DNA of 64,000 nt from Piper betle. Taxonomy: Eukaryota > Streptophyta > Magnoliopsida > Piperales > Piperaceae. Shown piece after piece: positions 23,942 through 36,700 of the stretch. The notes beneath the pieces were generated by a model. It searched no databases, was not told where the DNA came from, and saw only the letters and a list, made by a program, of their open reading frames with translations. Each line of letters opens with the position of its first letter. Position 1 is the first letter of the stretch. A program made the position numbers and the translations under genes. Location: positions 62,001 through 126,000 of the forward strand of contig JAURVB010014081.1 in assembly GCA_033002965.1 (NCBI GenBank), read 5' to 3'.

Positions 23942-26269
23942 GTGTGACAAAAAAGAAGCCAACGAACGATGTTATATAACGAAAACAAGGAGCAAACAAC
24001 ACCACCCTTGACTTCCCAATTAGTTTACCAATTATGCTTTCGTAATCGGTCATCGTCTAAGCATATGCAAAATTTCAACCACTAATGTCAGTCGATAAAA
24101 AAAACAAAGACAATAGCCGAATAAACCTTAAGACGTTATAAGAGAATGTTGGTGGTCGGGATGTCAACAGACGGTGGAGGGAAAGGTAGTGTGCCTCCTC
24201 CGAACTCGTCGTTGCTTTTTTCCCGGCGAGAGAGGGAAGATGGCGGGAAAACGAAGAAACCCAAATCGATCCCATTTTAGTTCATCAACAAAATAATAAA
24301 TGGCGAATGTATACACGGCACCAAACGGGGCTGAAAGGTTGGAGACGCATCGATGGGTGGTTCTACCGTGTAAGGAAGAGGTTGGCCTGCTTTCACCTGC
24401 TCCAACCTTCTTGGTTGCCTTGGTCGACGTCGCCTTGGTATTTTTTCATCCCATTCGATCTTTTATCTTCCAGATCTCCGAGTGCATTTTCTTTTTTTGG
24501 TGGTGAGAGAATTTATTACTCAGTCTGAAGCCCTTTACCGGCGCCTTTCTTATTTTAGGATGTAAAAATACGAGGCTAGTAGCAGTTGCAAGAAACCAAC
24601 AACTAAGCAACTTAAAAACACTTGTGTCTTAGCATATATTGCTACTTGCTACCTCAAATGAAAGAAAGAAAGAAATTAAAAAAAGAAGAAAAGAAATTTT
24701 TACTGCATATCTTGAAAACTTATTATAAATAAAGAGGTAAATAACTCACATCTTCATTGGCACGAATCTGAACCACGAACTGACGATAAACAGCATTAAT
24801 AAACCTCGCACAGTTCCATGACAAAAATCAGAATATTTATTTAGGCACACACACACACAATAAGGTCCTAAAACATCTTGATGTCGAGATTGATTATACT
24901 ACAGGGATGCAGTTTGTGAATACCTTGATTGTCAACTTAATTTGGGCTTTTCCTCATTACATATCTGATTAGTTAAATCTTTGTTGTAGATTATAGATAG
25001 AATATAGATTATAGATTATAGTACAGATTATAGATTATAAATTTGAGTTGTAGCTCATCTTAATTTTTACATTTGCTTCATTATACCTCTAATTCTACCC
25101 TAATTGTGTTATCAACTAAATTTACCAATTCAAGTTAACCTAACAAAATGTTACACCATGTAGCAACACCAATCGAAGATAGTTTCCTCTAGACACAATT
25201 CACACCGATCAGAAAAAGCTCACTCACACTCTAAATACTTTGATCTTTTACAAACAAGAACACTCAAAATGGCTTCAAAACAAGAAAGCTGATCTCTATT
25301 GCACTAGCCCACTTTGCTTTGCGTCAACACTTTAATCTTTGCACCAAGCTCTTTTCAAATTTTGAAACACGTCATTAGCCTCATTAGCTTCATGCCTTCT
25401 CCAAAGTCTCTTATTTATGGCTAAAGGTGACTAATCTCAACCATTGATTGGGAAGAAGTAAGGTTTGACTTCACTTAAGTTAGGCCAATGGTAACATTGA
25501 TTGATCCAATTGTTTGGCTGCCGAAAGTTTTACCAATCAATAACCGATCGATCCTCTGAAGACTTTGCCGAAGTCCCTAACTAAGATTGTCCAAATCCAT
25601 GATCAAGTCCAGTCTCCCCCTTGGTTATCGATCACTCTGATGGAAACCCTAATTGTCCATAATCGGTTGCCGATCGATCTTCCAATCACTCACTTTCTTG
25701 ATTCATATTGATTGATAACCTATTGATCTCCTAGCTATTTCATCTTTAATCCTTTGAAACTTGTTTTCAAGATGACGATCAAGCATAGGAGAGTACATGG
25801 TGTGTTTTGTTATCAAAATTCATGGGTCCAACTATCTCCTTTTCCATGATGATAACATTTCTTTCCTTCATTGATTAACTTCAATCTGTCAACAAGCATC
25901 TCGGAATTGAAGTAGTAGGTGTGTTTGCCAATCCTCATTAAGGTTTGTGGCATCTTCATACTCCTGAAGTCCTTGATGGTCTTCAAGTTTTAAGCTCTTA
26001 GCACCAAGCTCTTTATAATCTCCATAACACAACTTGGAGAAGGCCAATCACCAAGTGTGTAATATAGGATGACCATGCAATGAGTATGAAATACAATGTA
26101 ATGCCATGTCATATCATGCTTTCTAAGCCAACAAGGAATTGGCAATCCTAGATACAAGGTTGGTCATTTTCATTCATTTAACACAAGCTTACAACAATTG
26201 ATCCATGAGATGACTAAAACTCAAAACATAATACCTTATTAACCCTGCATCTGTTCCACTCCCCCTACA
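23941..26269. other. Non-genic tract, probable old transposon debris
   Basis: No intact gene. 24300-24506 is an ORF without recognisable similarity. Short (CA)n at about 24847-24860 and iterated ATAGATTATAG at about 24990-25040. I could not assign the rest to a family. Confidence 0.4.
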
Positions 26270-26660
26270 TAGTAGCACTTACCTATACAAACAAGTTTAG
26301 CAAGGGCATTTATATAATTCTCAATAAAGACCACCTTACTTCCAAACAGCTAAATTCCCCCAATTCAATTTATGTTAACAAATAAAATTGTCAAACCACC
26401 CTGAGCATGCCTATTACGAATTTGAGTTAAAAGTCACTATCAGAGGAAAATCAACTTACATCAATTCTCACCCTTTTAGCTCATAATTGTTTAATGAAAG
26501 GGAAGACATTAAATGTCTTCAGGAGCAAATATATCCTGAGAAATTTTAGGTTCCAAATAAAAGGAGTAAATTGTATCATGAGAAAATCTTAAGTTGCAAC
26601 AAAAAAGTTTGTCAAACTACTCAAGTAACTAAAGTTTGTCAAACTTTACCTACTCCTTCT
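26270..26660 (-). repeat. Inverted partial copy of PIS intron 1
   Basis: Read on the minus strand, this block matches 34180-34560 (intron 1 of the phosphatidylinositol synthase gene) in order: GTTTGACAAACTTT, TTGCAACTTAAGATTT, GAAGACATTTAATGTCTT, GGTGAGAA and ACATAAATTGAATTGGGG. It is a diverged but clear inverted duplicate. It belongs with the block at 29050-29480; the DNA between them is later insertion. Confidence 0.82.
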
Positions 26661-27834
26661 GTCTGGGTATGGGACGAGTAATAACTCTATAAAAAAGTTA
26701 TTATTCTTTGCATTTTATATTGAGTTTTTGTCATGTTTCGAGTGATTTAAAAGTTTATTAGATATTATTAATAATGCGAGAAATTATTACAATTTTGGTG
26801 TAAAAAGTGTCAATTAATGTTGTTTTAGCATGGTATAAGAGTTAGAATACGATCTGGAATCAATTCGGGGCAAAATCGGGCCAAAAAGTCTGACCTGGAA
26901 ACTGTAGCGAGTGCACAAGCACTGGGAACAAAGAGCTTAAACCTAGGCCTTTCTGTTAAGAAAGTGTTATGGCTGAGAACTGAGTGCTCGAAGGCCCGGA
27001 TTTTGAGCGTTGGCGGTGGGAAAATTGATTTTTCTGATATTTCTGAAGATCTTGGTAGACCCCACTTGTAATATTTAGGTGGATCCTTTATAAACTTAAT
27101 TAGGGTTTTAAAAGAAGAAAATAACACTTGATAGAAAAGAGACAGTATAAAAGACGAGAAGGAATGACAAAGAAGACGAAGAAGTTGGATCAGAAGAAGA
27201 AGACGCTTTCTCCAAAAGAGTTTTTCTTTATTTTGATTTATTTTTCTTTGTAATTAAATGATGTCTTTCTTATCACATATAAATTTCTTGAGTTTAATCG
27301 AATATTCTATGGAGTAAATTCTTTTCTAAGATTTTCAATGACACCTAGGGCATGAATTAATAAAGATTATTATTATTTATCAATTTGATTGTGATATTGG
27401 ATTATCTATTTTATTCTGTTCATTAATGTCATCATTAGACTGGTCATCCATTGTTAGATCCAGAGATTTGGTCTTATTTAGAAATAAAAAGATTAAATTT
27501 GTCATTGAATAAAATAGCATTTGTTCATCTATTTTAGGTGATTTACATATGAGATAAAGATATATTTATATGTCTTGGATAACTATTAAGGGCAAAGTTT
27601 AAGATATCATTTTGCATACATAGTTTCATAGAGATATATGAGTTGGGTGCGAGTGATAAGTTTATGGTGAATCAAGAGATGCATAAATAATTAATTCCCT
27701 TGGTTAATGATTCAAATGTGTAATTCATAGGTAGAAGTTATAATTTTAATCATATAAAGTACTAAGTGAAATTGAAAATCTTAGGTTTGCCAGTTTGAAG
27801 TTAATATTTGATTTAAATATTTCATTTTAGATTA
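26661..27834. other. Inserted LTR-retrotransposon-like debris
   Basis: This DNA, with 28826-29040 on the other side of the hAT element, splits the inverted PIS copy. A run such as GGCACGTGCACTTGCAG near 28965 resembles leader regions of plant Ty3/gypsy elements, but no gag, protease or polymerase motif was recognised. Confidence 0.35.
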
Positions 27835-27842
27835 GTTTAGCT

Positions 27843-28817
27843 CATGGTTGCAAAAATTGGAATCGAAATCGAAATCGGTTTTCGAGGGAATCGAAATCGG
27901 AATCGGAATCGGTCTAAATCGGACAAGAATCGGTTCGGTTGAATCGGCTTGAATTAGTCCAAATCGGTCATATACAAAAATTTAACAACTCATCAATTAG
28001 TCCAAATCGATCCAAATTGTGTGTGTTATATTTTATAAAATTTTTTATAATTTATTTAGAATTATTTATCATTTTTTATTCGAGTAGGATCGAGTCAACT
28101 TTTAATTACGAAAATGCCACCGGGTTCTTTAAAATTTTACCTCGATTCTCCACACCCCCCCCTCGACACGCCTACTTCACCGCTGCCGTCGTCGCCGCCG
28201 CCCTGCCCTGCCCCTCGTCGGCCCTACCACCCCCTTCCTTGGCGCACCTCATCGTCGCTCACACCCACCCCCCACGCTGCCGCCACGCCCGATCCGCCCT
28301 CACCACTACTTGCCCCTGCCACACCCCAATCGGCCCACCTCTCGCCCTCGCCGCAACCCAATCGACTTGCCGCTTGCCCTCGCAATGCCCCAATCGGCCT
28401 CCCATGCCCTCGCCATGCCCCAATCGGCCCGCCGCTCGCCCTTGTCGGTCATCCTCGTCGCCTCGTCTTCCCCCACCTAGGAGGCAAGGTCAGAGTTGAG
28501 GTCGGCGACAGTAGATGGGTGGAGGGAGGAATTGCGGTGGCAAAGGGACGGAGACCTGGTCGTGGTAAGTTTCCAATTTACCCTTATTTAAATAATTTAA
28601 TTAATATCATACCCAGGGTATTTTGATCATTTACTCAAAAAAACCGATTTTACCCCGATTCCGAATCAGATTTAAATCAATCAGAATCAAGGTAACTCAG
28701 CCGATTTTAAAACCGATTCGGGGCCGACCAATTCAACCCCTAAATCGGATCGGAACGCTGCTGATCCGATTTAAATTGGTCGATTCTGAGTGGAATCGGC
28801 CAATTTGTGCAACCATG
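27843..28817. mobile_element. Non-autonomous hAT-like DNA transposon (975 bp)
   Basis: Terminal inverted repeats start CATGGTTGCAAAAATTGG on the left and CATGGTTGCACAAATTGG on the right (reverse complement), 17 of 18 matching, followed by more AATCGG-rich subterminal sequence. The element is flanked by an exact 8-bp target duplication GTTTAGCT (27835-27842 and 28818-28825), the length typical of the hAT superfamily. It encodes no transposase. The interior is a C-rich block (about 28140-28470) whose ORFs are low-complexity Pro/Ser strings. Subterminal iterations of GAATCGG suggest transposase-binding repeats (inference). Confidence 0.88.
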
Positions 28818-29049
28818 GTTTAGCTTTAATTTATAATTAAATCGCTCTTTGAATTTGCTTTCATTTAAGTATAATTAATTAAATTAATTTTGGTAATTGA
28901 GAATTTCTAATAATAATTTCTCGTGGGACGATACTTTCTTATTACTTTTATTACTTGATTCGGCACGTGCACTTGCAGTATAATTTCCACGTCAACGAGC
29001 AATGCACTAGCATTTGCAACGTTTGAGCATGCATGTTATGAATGCAAAT

Positions 29050-29480
29050 TAAAACTCTAAGGAAAATCAAGTTATTAGATCAATTCTCACTTTTTAGTCC
29101 AAAATTGTTCAATCAAAAGAAGGGCATTAAATGTATTCGTAAGTATAACATGTCTAAAAACGCAAAGTCACAACTTGAAAGTTTATCACACTCTCTAAAA
29201 TAATCATAGTAGGGTTGTGCCTTTTACTGAAAATCTACTTCTACAACCCGAGACAGGGTTTCTATAGGGGAAGGCCCTAAACATTCAAGTCATTTAAATA
29301 TTGGCGATATGTAGTTATCAAAGAAGCTTACCAACGATATTCGGATTATTAAGATACATCAAAGGCATCGCTCTTAGCAACTAAGGCGATCAGTAAGCAA
29401 ATTCAAACTTTTTGAGAACTGTCAATAACTTCAAATGATCAGCCACCACTCCATTTCCTGTGAGATTTCACAAAATAAAT
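29050..29480 (-). repeat. Inverted copy of PIS exon 1 region
   Basis: On the minus strand this matches 33600-34080: GTGAAATCTCACAGG, GGAGTGGTGGCTGAT, AATTTGCTTACT, then a decayed copy of exon 1 with its donor (ATGCCTTTGATGTATCTTAA, CCGAATATCGTTGGTAAGCT). The copy has an in-frame stop after MYL, so it cannot encode the PIS N-terminus. The match fades near 29498. Confidence 0.82.
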
Positions 29481-30739
29481 GACTCAAAATGAAAAAAGAC
29501 GAATAAGCTAAACTACCACTCAACCGCGCTCAACCGATATGGAGGAATATGCTCAAGGTGCATTGCTTAAGCCCTTCATTACCCATGATTCCTTCGAGAC
29601 AAAGATGCAAGCAAGTGGCAGGCTTTGTTTGATTGCGGGATCTGGAATAAGCTTGTTCTTATTGTGAGATCGATTTGAGCAAAAAGGAAATAGATTCTCA
29701 CCTATTCTTGCCTATCCCTTTTTAGCCTCTACCACCGCCGTCGGTGGTGGTGGTCACCGGAGATTGTGGTGGTGGTGATGATGGGGTTAATGAGTTGGGA
29801 CTTGGGAGGGAAAGGAAAGAGAAAACGAAATAATTATTTTATCAATTATTTGCACTCCAATCATTGGCTAAATTTAGATTTTTTTGCTTGGGCTGCTGGT
29901 TGAGCGAACCAACTAGCATTTGGTGTTTAGCTCAATTCGGTTTTACTTAAAATTCGATATTTAAATATTTGAGCTTAAACTAGACTTATACTTGAATCTT
30001 ACGAGTCTGAGTTTAAATAAGGTAGTGTTCAATTCAACTCGATTTAGTTATAACTCGAACTCAACTCGTAGCTCGACTTGAATTCCACTTGATAATATAA
30101 TATAATAATATATATATATATAATGTTACTTACTTACTCAAAATATATTTAAAATCATAGATAAATCTTATTATTGGCTATTAATATAAATCCTAAAAAA
30201 TAATTTTATTATAATAAATAACAAAAATCAATTTTAATTAACATGAGTCTACTACATATCGAAAATTTCTACCACAATAATTTAATTATTTATCGTGGCT
30301 TAATTAATTAAAATTGTAAGATTAACAAATTATGCATGTTATAGCTTATATAAGAGACAAACTACTAAAAATATGGATAAGATAACCAAAAGATTTACAA
30401 TTCATTACCAAGATAAAAATACATATATAAAAATATCATTACCTATAATCGGGTTCCTCTATAATCCAGTATTCATCAATAAAATTATGTGTAAAACCTG
30501 TGATTAAAGTCAAAGTTTTATTAACCGTGTGCTGATCTAAGGTCAGTTGTGAGTTATGAATGATGAGGGTAAGTGTAGTTGAATATATAATGATAATATC
30601 TTAAAGATGATGAGAAATGAATTATTAGAATATATAAAAATGTAATATATATTTTTTATGTATTTGATGTAAAATTATTTTTAAGCTGAGTAACTTATTA
30701 GGGAGTTATAGGGTAGCCTGGGTAATAGTTATATTTTAT
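29481..30739. other. Non-genic AT-rich tract
   Basis: Contains GGTGGTGGT-type repeats near 29740-29780 and CTCGAACTC-like debris at 29930-30090. No gene seen. Confidence 0.4.
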
Positions 30740-31490
30740 GAGATTTATTTTTATTTTTATGAATTTTTTTAATAATTTATTATAAATTAATTATTATTTT
30801 TTACGGAAATCAGATTCGAGTCACTCTTTATTTACGATATTGCCCCCTACCCATTAATTCCCTCCGACGCTTCTTTCTTCCCCTGAACCTTCGACGCCGC
30901 CCTCTTCCTCCGTCGCCAACGCCGCCTCCGGTTGCTGCACCACCGCCGATCGACACCTCCGATCACCGCCGACCATTACCCCCGCCGTCCGGCCGTCACC
31001 CGGCGTCCACGACGTGACGAAGCCTCCGCCCCCGCGCCGCGCTCCCGTCACCGATCCGGACGCCGGCTCCCGTCGCCGACGCCATCCAGTTGCCGCCTCG
31101 ACGTCTCCAACCCTCCCGCGACCTTTCCCGACCTGAACGGAGCCCAGTACCGCCCATCCCGGCCGGATCTCGTCATCCCACCACCGACCGCCCCTGTTTT
31201 GCCCTTTTTCCGGCTTGCCGCCGCCTCCTCCGTCCTTGTCGACGTCGTAGACGCGTTGGGCTCGCCGAACAGGTGCCAACAGTACCCCATACCACCGCCA
31301 TCCCGCGGGTCCGCCAACAACAGTCGTCGGAAAAAAGCCGCCAGAACCCGTCGGAAAACCGGATTCGCTGAAATTTGCAGGATCTTTCACCGAACTCATC
31401 CAATTAATACCGATCGAACTTCAAGTACTGTGGTCTATTGCCGACAATGTGAGGTATATTATCTCTGATTAAATTATTTAAAATTAATAA
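30740..31490 (+). mobile_element. Diverged fragment of the same LTR family as 44281-47286
   Basis: Read forward, it matches the reverse complement of about 46030-46860: TTTTATGAATTTTTTTA, GAGTCA..CTTATTTACGA.ATTGCC, a GC-rich block, then TGAGGTATA and ATTTAAAATT.ATAATTAT. The long ORFs on both strands of the GC-rich block are artefacts of composition. Ends and target duplication were not found, so this is a degraded partial copy. Confidence 0.6.
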
Positions 31491-31784
31491 TTATCAGCAT
31501 AATACGCTAAGATTGATTGTTTGGATAGTGGATGAAGGGATATTTGTATGATATGAGTTATGCTTAATAAATGCTAATTATCTAATTAAGTAAATTAAAT
31601 CTGAGCATGTTATTTAATTGTAACATAATTTAAAAAAATATAATAAAATTGATGTGAATAGGATAAGCTAGAGACATTTTTATTGTGACAAAGATTCTTG
31701 TTTGTTTGATAGGTGATGGGTGCATTGAGTATAATAGACTATTTTGTTAATTTTTAATCTCTATAACTATATGTTTTTCTCCAC

Positions 31785-32090
31785 GAGCTACTTTCAAGCT
31801 TATGAACGAGCTGGCTTCGAGCTCATAAACAAACTTATTTCGAGCTCATAAACAAACTTGTTTCGAGCTCCCAAACGAAGTCGTTTCAAGCTCCCAAACG
31901 AGCTGGTTTTGAGCTCATTAAAAACAGTTTAAGTGTATTCGAACTCAAATTGAGGTCGAGCTGTCGAGCATATATGCTGAAAATTCGTTCGATCTCAAGT
32001 CGAGTTTGAATGAATTTCAAGCTATTTAAGTCGAGTTTGAACACAAGGGGAGCTCGGCTCGCTCGCTCGCTCGCTTGTTTAGTAGCGTTA
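31785..32090. repeat. Short tandem (CGAGCTC / AAACAAACTTG) repeat
   Basis: About five diverged copies of a roughly 23-bp unit (CGAGCTCATAAACAAACTTA). The right edge is CTCGGCTCGCTCGCTCGCTC. It is the reverse-oriented relative of the repeat at 23580-23880. Confidence 0.65.
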
Positions 32091-33092
32091 AGCAATATAA
32101 TGATAATGACTAAATTATGATAAATTATTACCCATAATCAGATTAGTTGTCATGAAATTAAAGGCAAATAAAAAAATATATATAAAATATGTAATTAAAA
32201 TATCATAAAAAAATAATGTAAATATTTGAGAGATATTTAAGATTAAAAAAAATGGCTAATAGCAATATAATGATTCTATCCTATTTATAATCTATTTATA
32301 GGTGAATAACTGTTATTTATGATGGAGGAAATTATGATATAATGGTGGTATGGTGTTCATTCATTATTCACTTGTAATTTTAAACTTATAGAGGATAATT
32401 TAATAATATTTTTTCTCGTAATTCTTAAGTATTAAGGGCTGGGTTGTGAGCTAGAAAAGCAACAAAGGATTTTAGAAGTCAAAGGAATACCTTAAAAAGA
32501 CAATAGAAATGAAAATCAGCTGGTGGTGGTGTGTACGTATGAGAAGGGAAGATTTTTAAATCAAAGCAGACACACACATCAGATAGCATAAATAAGCTAA
32601 CCAACTCCCACCATTGGCCAAGTATGTGAGCTCACCTGGAGCGTGACGTGGATGTTGTATTCTCCCACGTCAAAATGGAGGGAGTTTGGCCAGCTCATAC
32701 TTGGCTCACTTGCCCATCAAATCAAACTCGAGGTGCATTTTAGCATTTTTCTTTTTCTAAGAGGAATTTACAAGTCAAGGATAGCTTATTCACTATTCAC
32801 AATTTAAGGTAATTGGCTTAATACTCTAATGTTTAATCAAATATTTTATTTATATATTTAAAATTTTGTTAAACTCAGTTCAATCTAGTTAAACCAAATA
32901 TATCTTGTATTGACGGTTAATCCGATATAGTCACTAATAAAATACTTAAAATCACGGTGGTTAGATCTAGTTGAATTAACTGCTAACAAACCTTAATGGT
33001 TTTATTTCTTAAATGGTCGATTGATTTTTTTTTTTGAAAAGTAACTCATATTCAAAAGCACAACCCAACGCAATCAAAGTGTTAGCAAGCCT
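32091..33092. other. Non-genic AT-rich spacer
   Basis: No gene or clear repeat recognised apart from short homopolymers. Confidence 0.4.
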
Positions 33093-33523
33093 GGGGAAGA
33101 AAAATTTTTTGTGCTGAGATTTGATCTAGGCCGTCTGATTACAACGATGGCCCAAATTTATTATTCTAAAAAAAAAATTAATAACTCCCCACGCCGGCGC
33201 TCGACCTCGACTCGCTGTGGCCGCCCCCACCCCGTCACGACCTCCTCTACCTGGTTCCCCCCTCCATTGCTGCGGACGCCCCTGCCCTGCCGCGAACGCC
33301 CCTCCTCCCCGCCCCACCCTGCTGCACTCCAAATCAACCCGGCCGTCCCACCACGGCCTCTTCTACCCCGCTCCCTCCCTCCCCCGTTGCGGATGCCCCT
33401 CCTCTCTGCTCCCCCTCGACCCCGCAGTCCTGTCATCCTTGTAATTGGACGGGATAGATCTGGGCCGTCCTTGTAATTGGACGGCCCAGATCAAAGCTCG
33501 GGGCAAAAAAATTTTTCTGCCCC
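33093..33523. mobile_element. Foldback-like element with about 65-bp inverted termini
   Basis: The left end GGGGAAGAAAAATTTTTT and the reverse complement of the right end GGGGCAGAAAAATTTTTTT continue into TTTGATCT.GGCCGTC..ATTACAA.GA.GGCCCA on both sides, so the termini match over roughly 65 bp. Each terminus is itself palindromic (GGGCCGTC..GACGGCCC; GCTCGGGGCA..TGCCCCGAGC at 33496-33527). The interior is C/G-rich with no real coding content. It sits about 220 bp upstream of the PIS start codon. Confidence 0.72.
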
Positions 33524-33742
33524 GAGCTCATCTCAGCGCCTCTCTTTTATTATATTGTCAATCTCGAATGGTCAAGATGGTTGTGTGATAGTCAAGGGTG
33601 TTCATTTTTTTTGCATTTTGAGTCTTTTATTTCGTGAAATCTCACAGGTAATCAAGGAGTGGTGGCTGATTGTTTGAAGTTATTGACGGTGGTTTTTGAA
33701 AAGTTCGAATTTGCTTACTACTCAACTTTGTTGCCGAGAACA

Positions 33743-36700
33743 ATGCCTTCGGTGTATCTTTATATTCCGAATATCGTTGGTAAGCTTCTTTGATAACTAC
33801 ATATTGCTAATATTTATGACTTTAAAGTTTAGGGATTCCGATGTAGAAACCTTGTCTTGGTTGTAGAAGTAAATTTTCAATCAAAGGCATAACGCTACTG
33901 TGATTACTTTAAAGAGTGTAAGCTTTCTAGTTGTGATTTTGTGTTTTTCAGGGTATATTATACTTATGAATACATTTAATGCCTTTCCTTTGATTAAACA
34001 ATTTTGGACTAAAGAGAGTGAAAATTGATCTAATAACTTGATTTTCATTGAGTTTTAATTTATTTAGAGGTTACAGGTTACTCCTGTAACACATTAATAA
34101 TGGGCATACCCAAACTCTGCAAATGTTAGTGTGTTTCTCGTTCCATGCCTGGATGAAGGAGGAGGAGGAGGTGAAGTTTGACAAACTTTGGTTACTTGAG
34201 TAGTTTGACTTACTTTCTTGTTGCAACTTAAGATTTCTTGGGATATAATTTGCTCCTTCTAGTTGCAACCTAAGATTTCTCAAGATATATTTGCTTCTGA
34301 AGACATTTAATGTCTTTCCTTTCATTGAACAATTCTCATCTAAAAAGGGTGAGAACTGATTTAAGTTGTTTTTCCTCCGATAATGACTTGTAACTCACAT
34401 TTGTAATGGGCATGGTCAGAGTAGTTTGACTACTTTATTTCTTAACATAAATTGAATTGGGGAAATTTAGCTATTTAGTAGTGAGGTGGTCTTCGTGGAG
34501 AATTATGTGAATGCCCTTGCTAAACTTGTCTGTATGTTTCCTATGTATGGTTTTTTTGTTTTTGTGTTTTAGATTTTGTTGCAAGTCACTGTTACCGCAA
34601 GGTTTTATCTTTCTTGTGAATATAATACTTTGTGGGTGACTGGCATTGCTTATCTCTTAAATCATGTATTCAAAAGCTACATTATGGAACTGGAATGTCA
34701 TGAGGGCCATCACTATACTGCCTTGGAATCTATGATATATTTTTAGGAATTATAGTGTTAATGATTTTAAGTTGTCTAAACTGACAGCTAAGTGAATAAG
34801 TTTGTGAATTTTAGAGATGGTAAGGGCCCGACTACATTATGGTAGTTGCAAAAGATCACTGGGCTGGGTCTTAAACATTACTCATAATAAGTTATAAAAT
34901 GAATCCTTTAAAATTTTTAACTCTCACGATATGTATTTCAGCAACTATATGATTGCGTGAAGTAAAGCATCAAGTCTTGAAATGCTTGTTTTTATGCAGG
35001 ATATGTAAGAGTTGTTATGAATTGCATCGCATTTGGTTTCTGCTCAAATCGAAAAAAACTTTTTATACTACTCTATTTCGTAAGGTATGTGTTGAGACTG
35101 TTACAGGCTTGAAATATGTTTATTTTTAGTGTTGTGTTATAAATGAGCATATTTTTCATTGCAGCTTTGTTCTAGATGGAGTTGATGGTTGGCTTGCACG
35201 CAGATTCAACCAAGGTAACTTTAAAATATCTTTTGTTAAATTCTTTTTACATAATAATCTAATGGTGAAAATTGAATAACTTTATCATAGTTATGGGATC
35301 TTGCTAGTTCGGAAATGACTTGAGCCTGTCCATAGTTTCAGTTGGCGACTGAAGAAGCAGTATTCTGGGGACTTGTGCATCTTGTAATTCATATTTCATA
35401 CGCTGACTGGACTTGAGAGATTTTGATGTTAAAGTTATAACATTTGCATGTCATTCTTTATTGTAAATATAACTCGTTTTTTATATTGTTGACTTTTCAT
35501 GAATAACTATAGTGAGCGAGTCTTGAGATCTTTGGCGTCTGAAATATGTCTGTCTAGCCAGTTTTAATTTTTCCAAGGATGAGATCTTTGAAAATATCGT
35601 TGTGCTATTTGTGGAGAATTTTTAGGCACGTGTTGATTGTGTTGTGAAGTATTCAGATAGCTGGATTAGTATTTTTCAAGTAGCTCTAGTCATACTCTAG
35701 TAAACAATTTACGTAATCAGGTTAAGTATTCTGACTGAAAATGGAAAAATCATTGAGAATGGATGTGCTAGTGAGCATTCTATTTCGTTTTACTGTTACA
35801 ATTTTTTTAAGCAATGACATATTTTTAGAACATTCAAACGCTATTGTATGTACTTGACAGTGTTTTTTTTCCCTTCAGTGTCAACATTTGGAGCTGTGTT
35901 GGACATGGTTACGGACAGGTGCATATTTACTAAAATTTTTGTTGTACGAGATTTGAAGGATTTTGTACCTGGTTTGATCATGTCCAAGAAATGCACTATG
36001 CCTGTTCTTTACTCATTTTTTTCTGATTTTTCTTGTTTGTCAGGGTTAGCACAGCTTGTCTTCTAGTGGTCTTGTCTCAATTTTACAGGTATTTTTTTTG
36101 TGGAAACTATTTTAGTTTGTTGATTTCCATCTCTTTAGGCTGATGCTTGGTGGTTTTGCAGTCCTTCCCTGATTTTCTTGTCGCTGCTTTCCCTTGATGT
36201 TGCCAGTCATTGGTTTCAGATGTACAGGTGCGTCACTGGTTGAAATAATGTGTCATTAAGTGTGAGCTATTTTATTACATTTTAGACACAGTTAGAAGCT
36301 TTGTTTTTCTTGTTTGTCTAAGAATATTGGGTCTGGTGCTTTTCAACTTTGGTTTCAAATAGGGCTCCTTCGAATAACACACTAAAAGTGCTTCCATCTT
36401 TTTATCCCTATCTTCTCAAGGGCATTATTGAATTTCAGTTTGCTGTTTTTAATTAACGATTTGACAATTGTTGTGCCCATGGTGTTGTTCGGATATAAAT
36501 CCATCATTTCACTCACGTAAGGTGAAATCATGTGCAAACGGTGCTGATGGGTGGAAAAATTGCCATCATGACAATGTTATGTGATCTTAAGCTGTCGATA
36601 TGCACTCCTTATTGAATTTTTATTTGGTGGATGCAGTACTTTTCTATCGGGCAAAGCTAGCCACAAAGATGTGAAAGATAGCTCTAGCTGGCTATTTAAA

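Noticed and set aside
23865..24053. ORF with a poly-Asn run
   Set aside because: The Asn run is simply the translated (ATT)n microsatellite.
24300..24528. Two overlapping ORFs that could be a small gene
   Set aside because: No recognisable motif, no supporting splice sites, and flanked by repeat debris.
28114..28626. ORFs of 170-186 residues inside the hAT-like element
   Set aside because: Pro/Ser/His low-complexity translations with no transposase or domain motif. The element is non-autonomous.
30854..31468. ORFs of up to 181 residues on both strands
   Set aside because: They lie in the GC-rich block of an LTR fragment, and the related block at 46.1-46.5 kb gives different, non-homologous translations.
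33111..33476. ORFs on both strands near 33.2 kb
   Set aside because: C-rich filler of a foldback-like element without recognisable domains.
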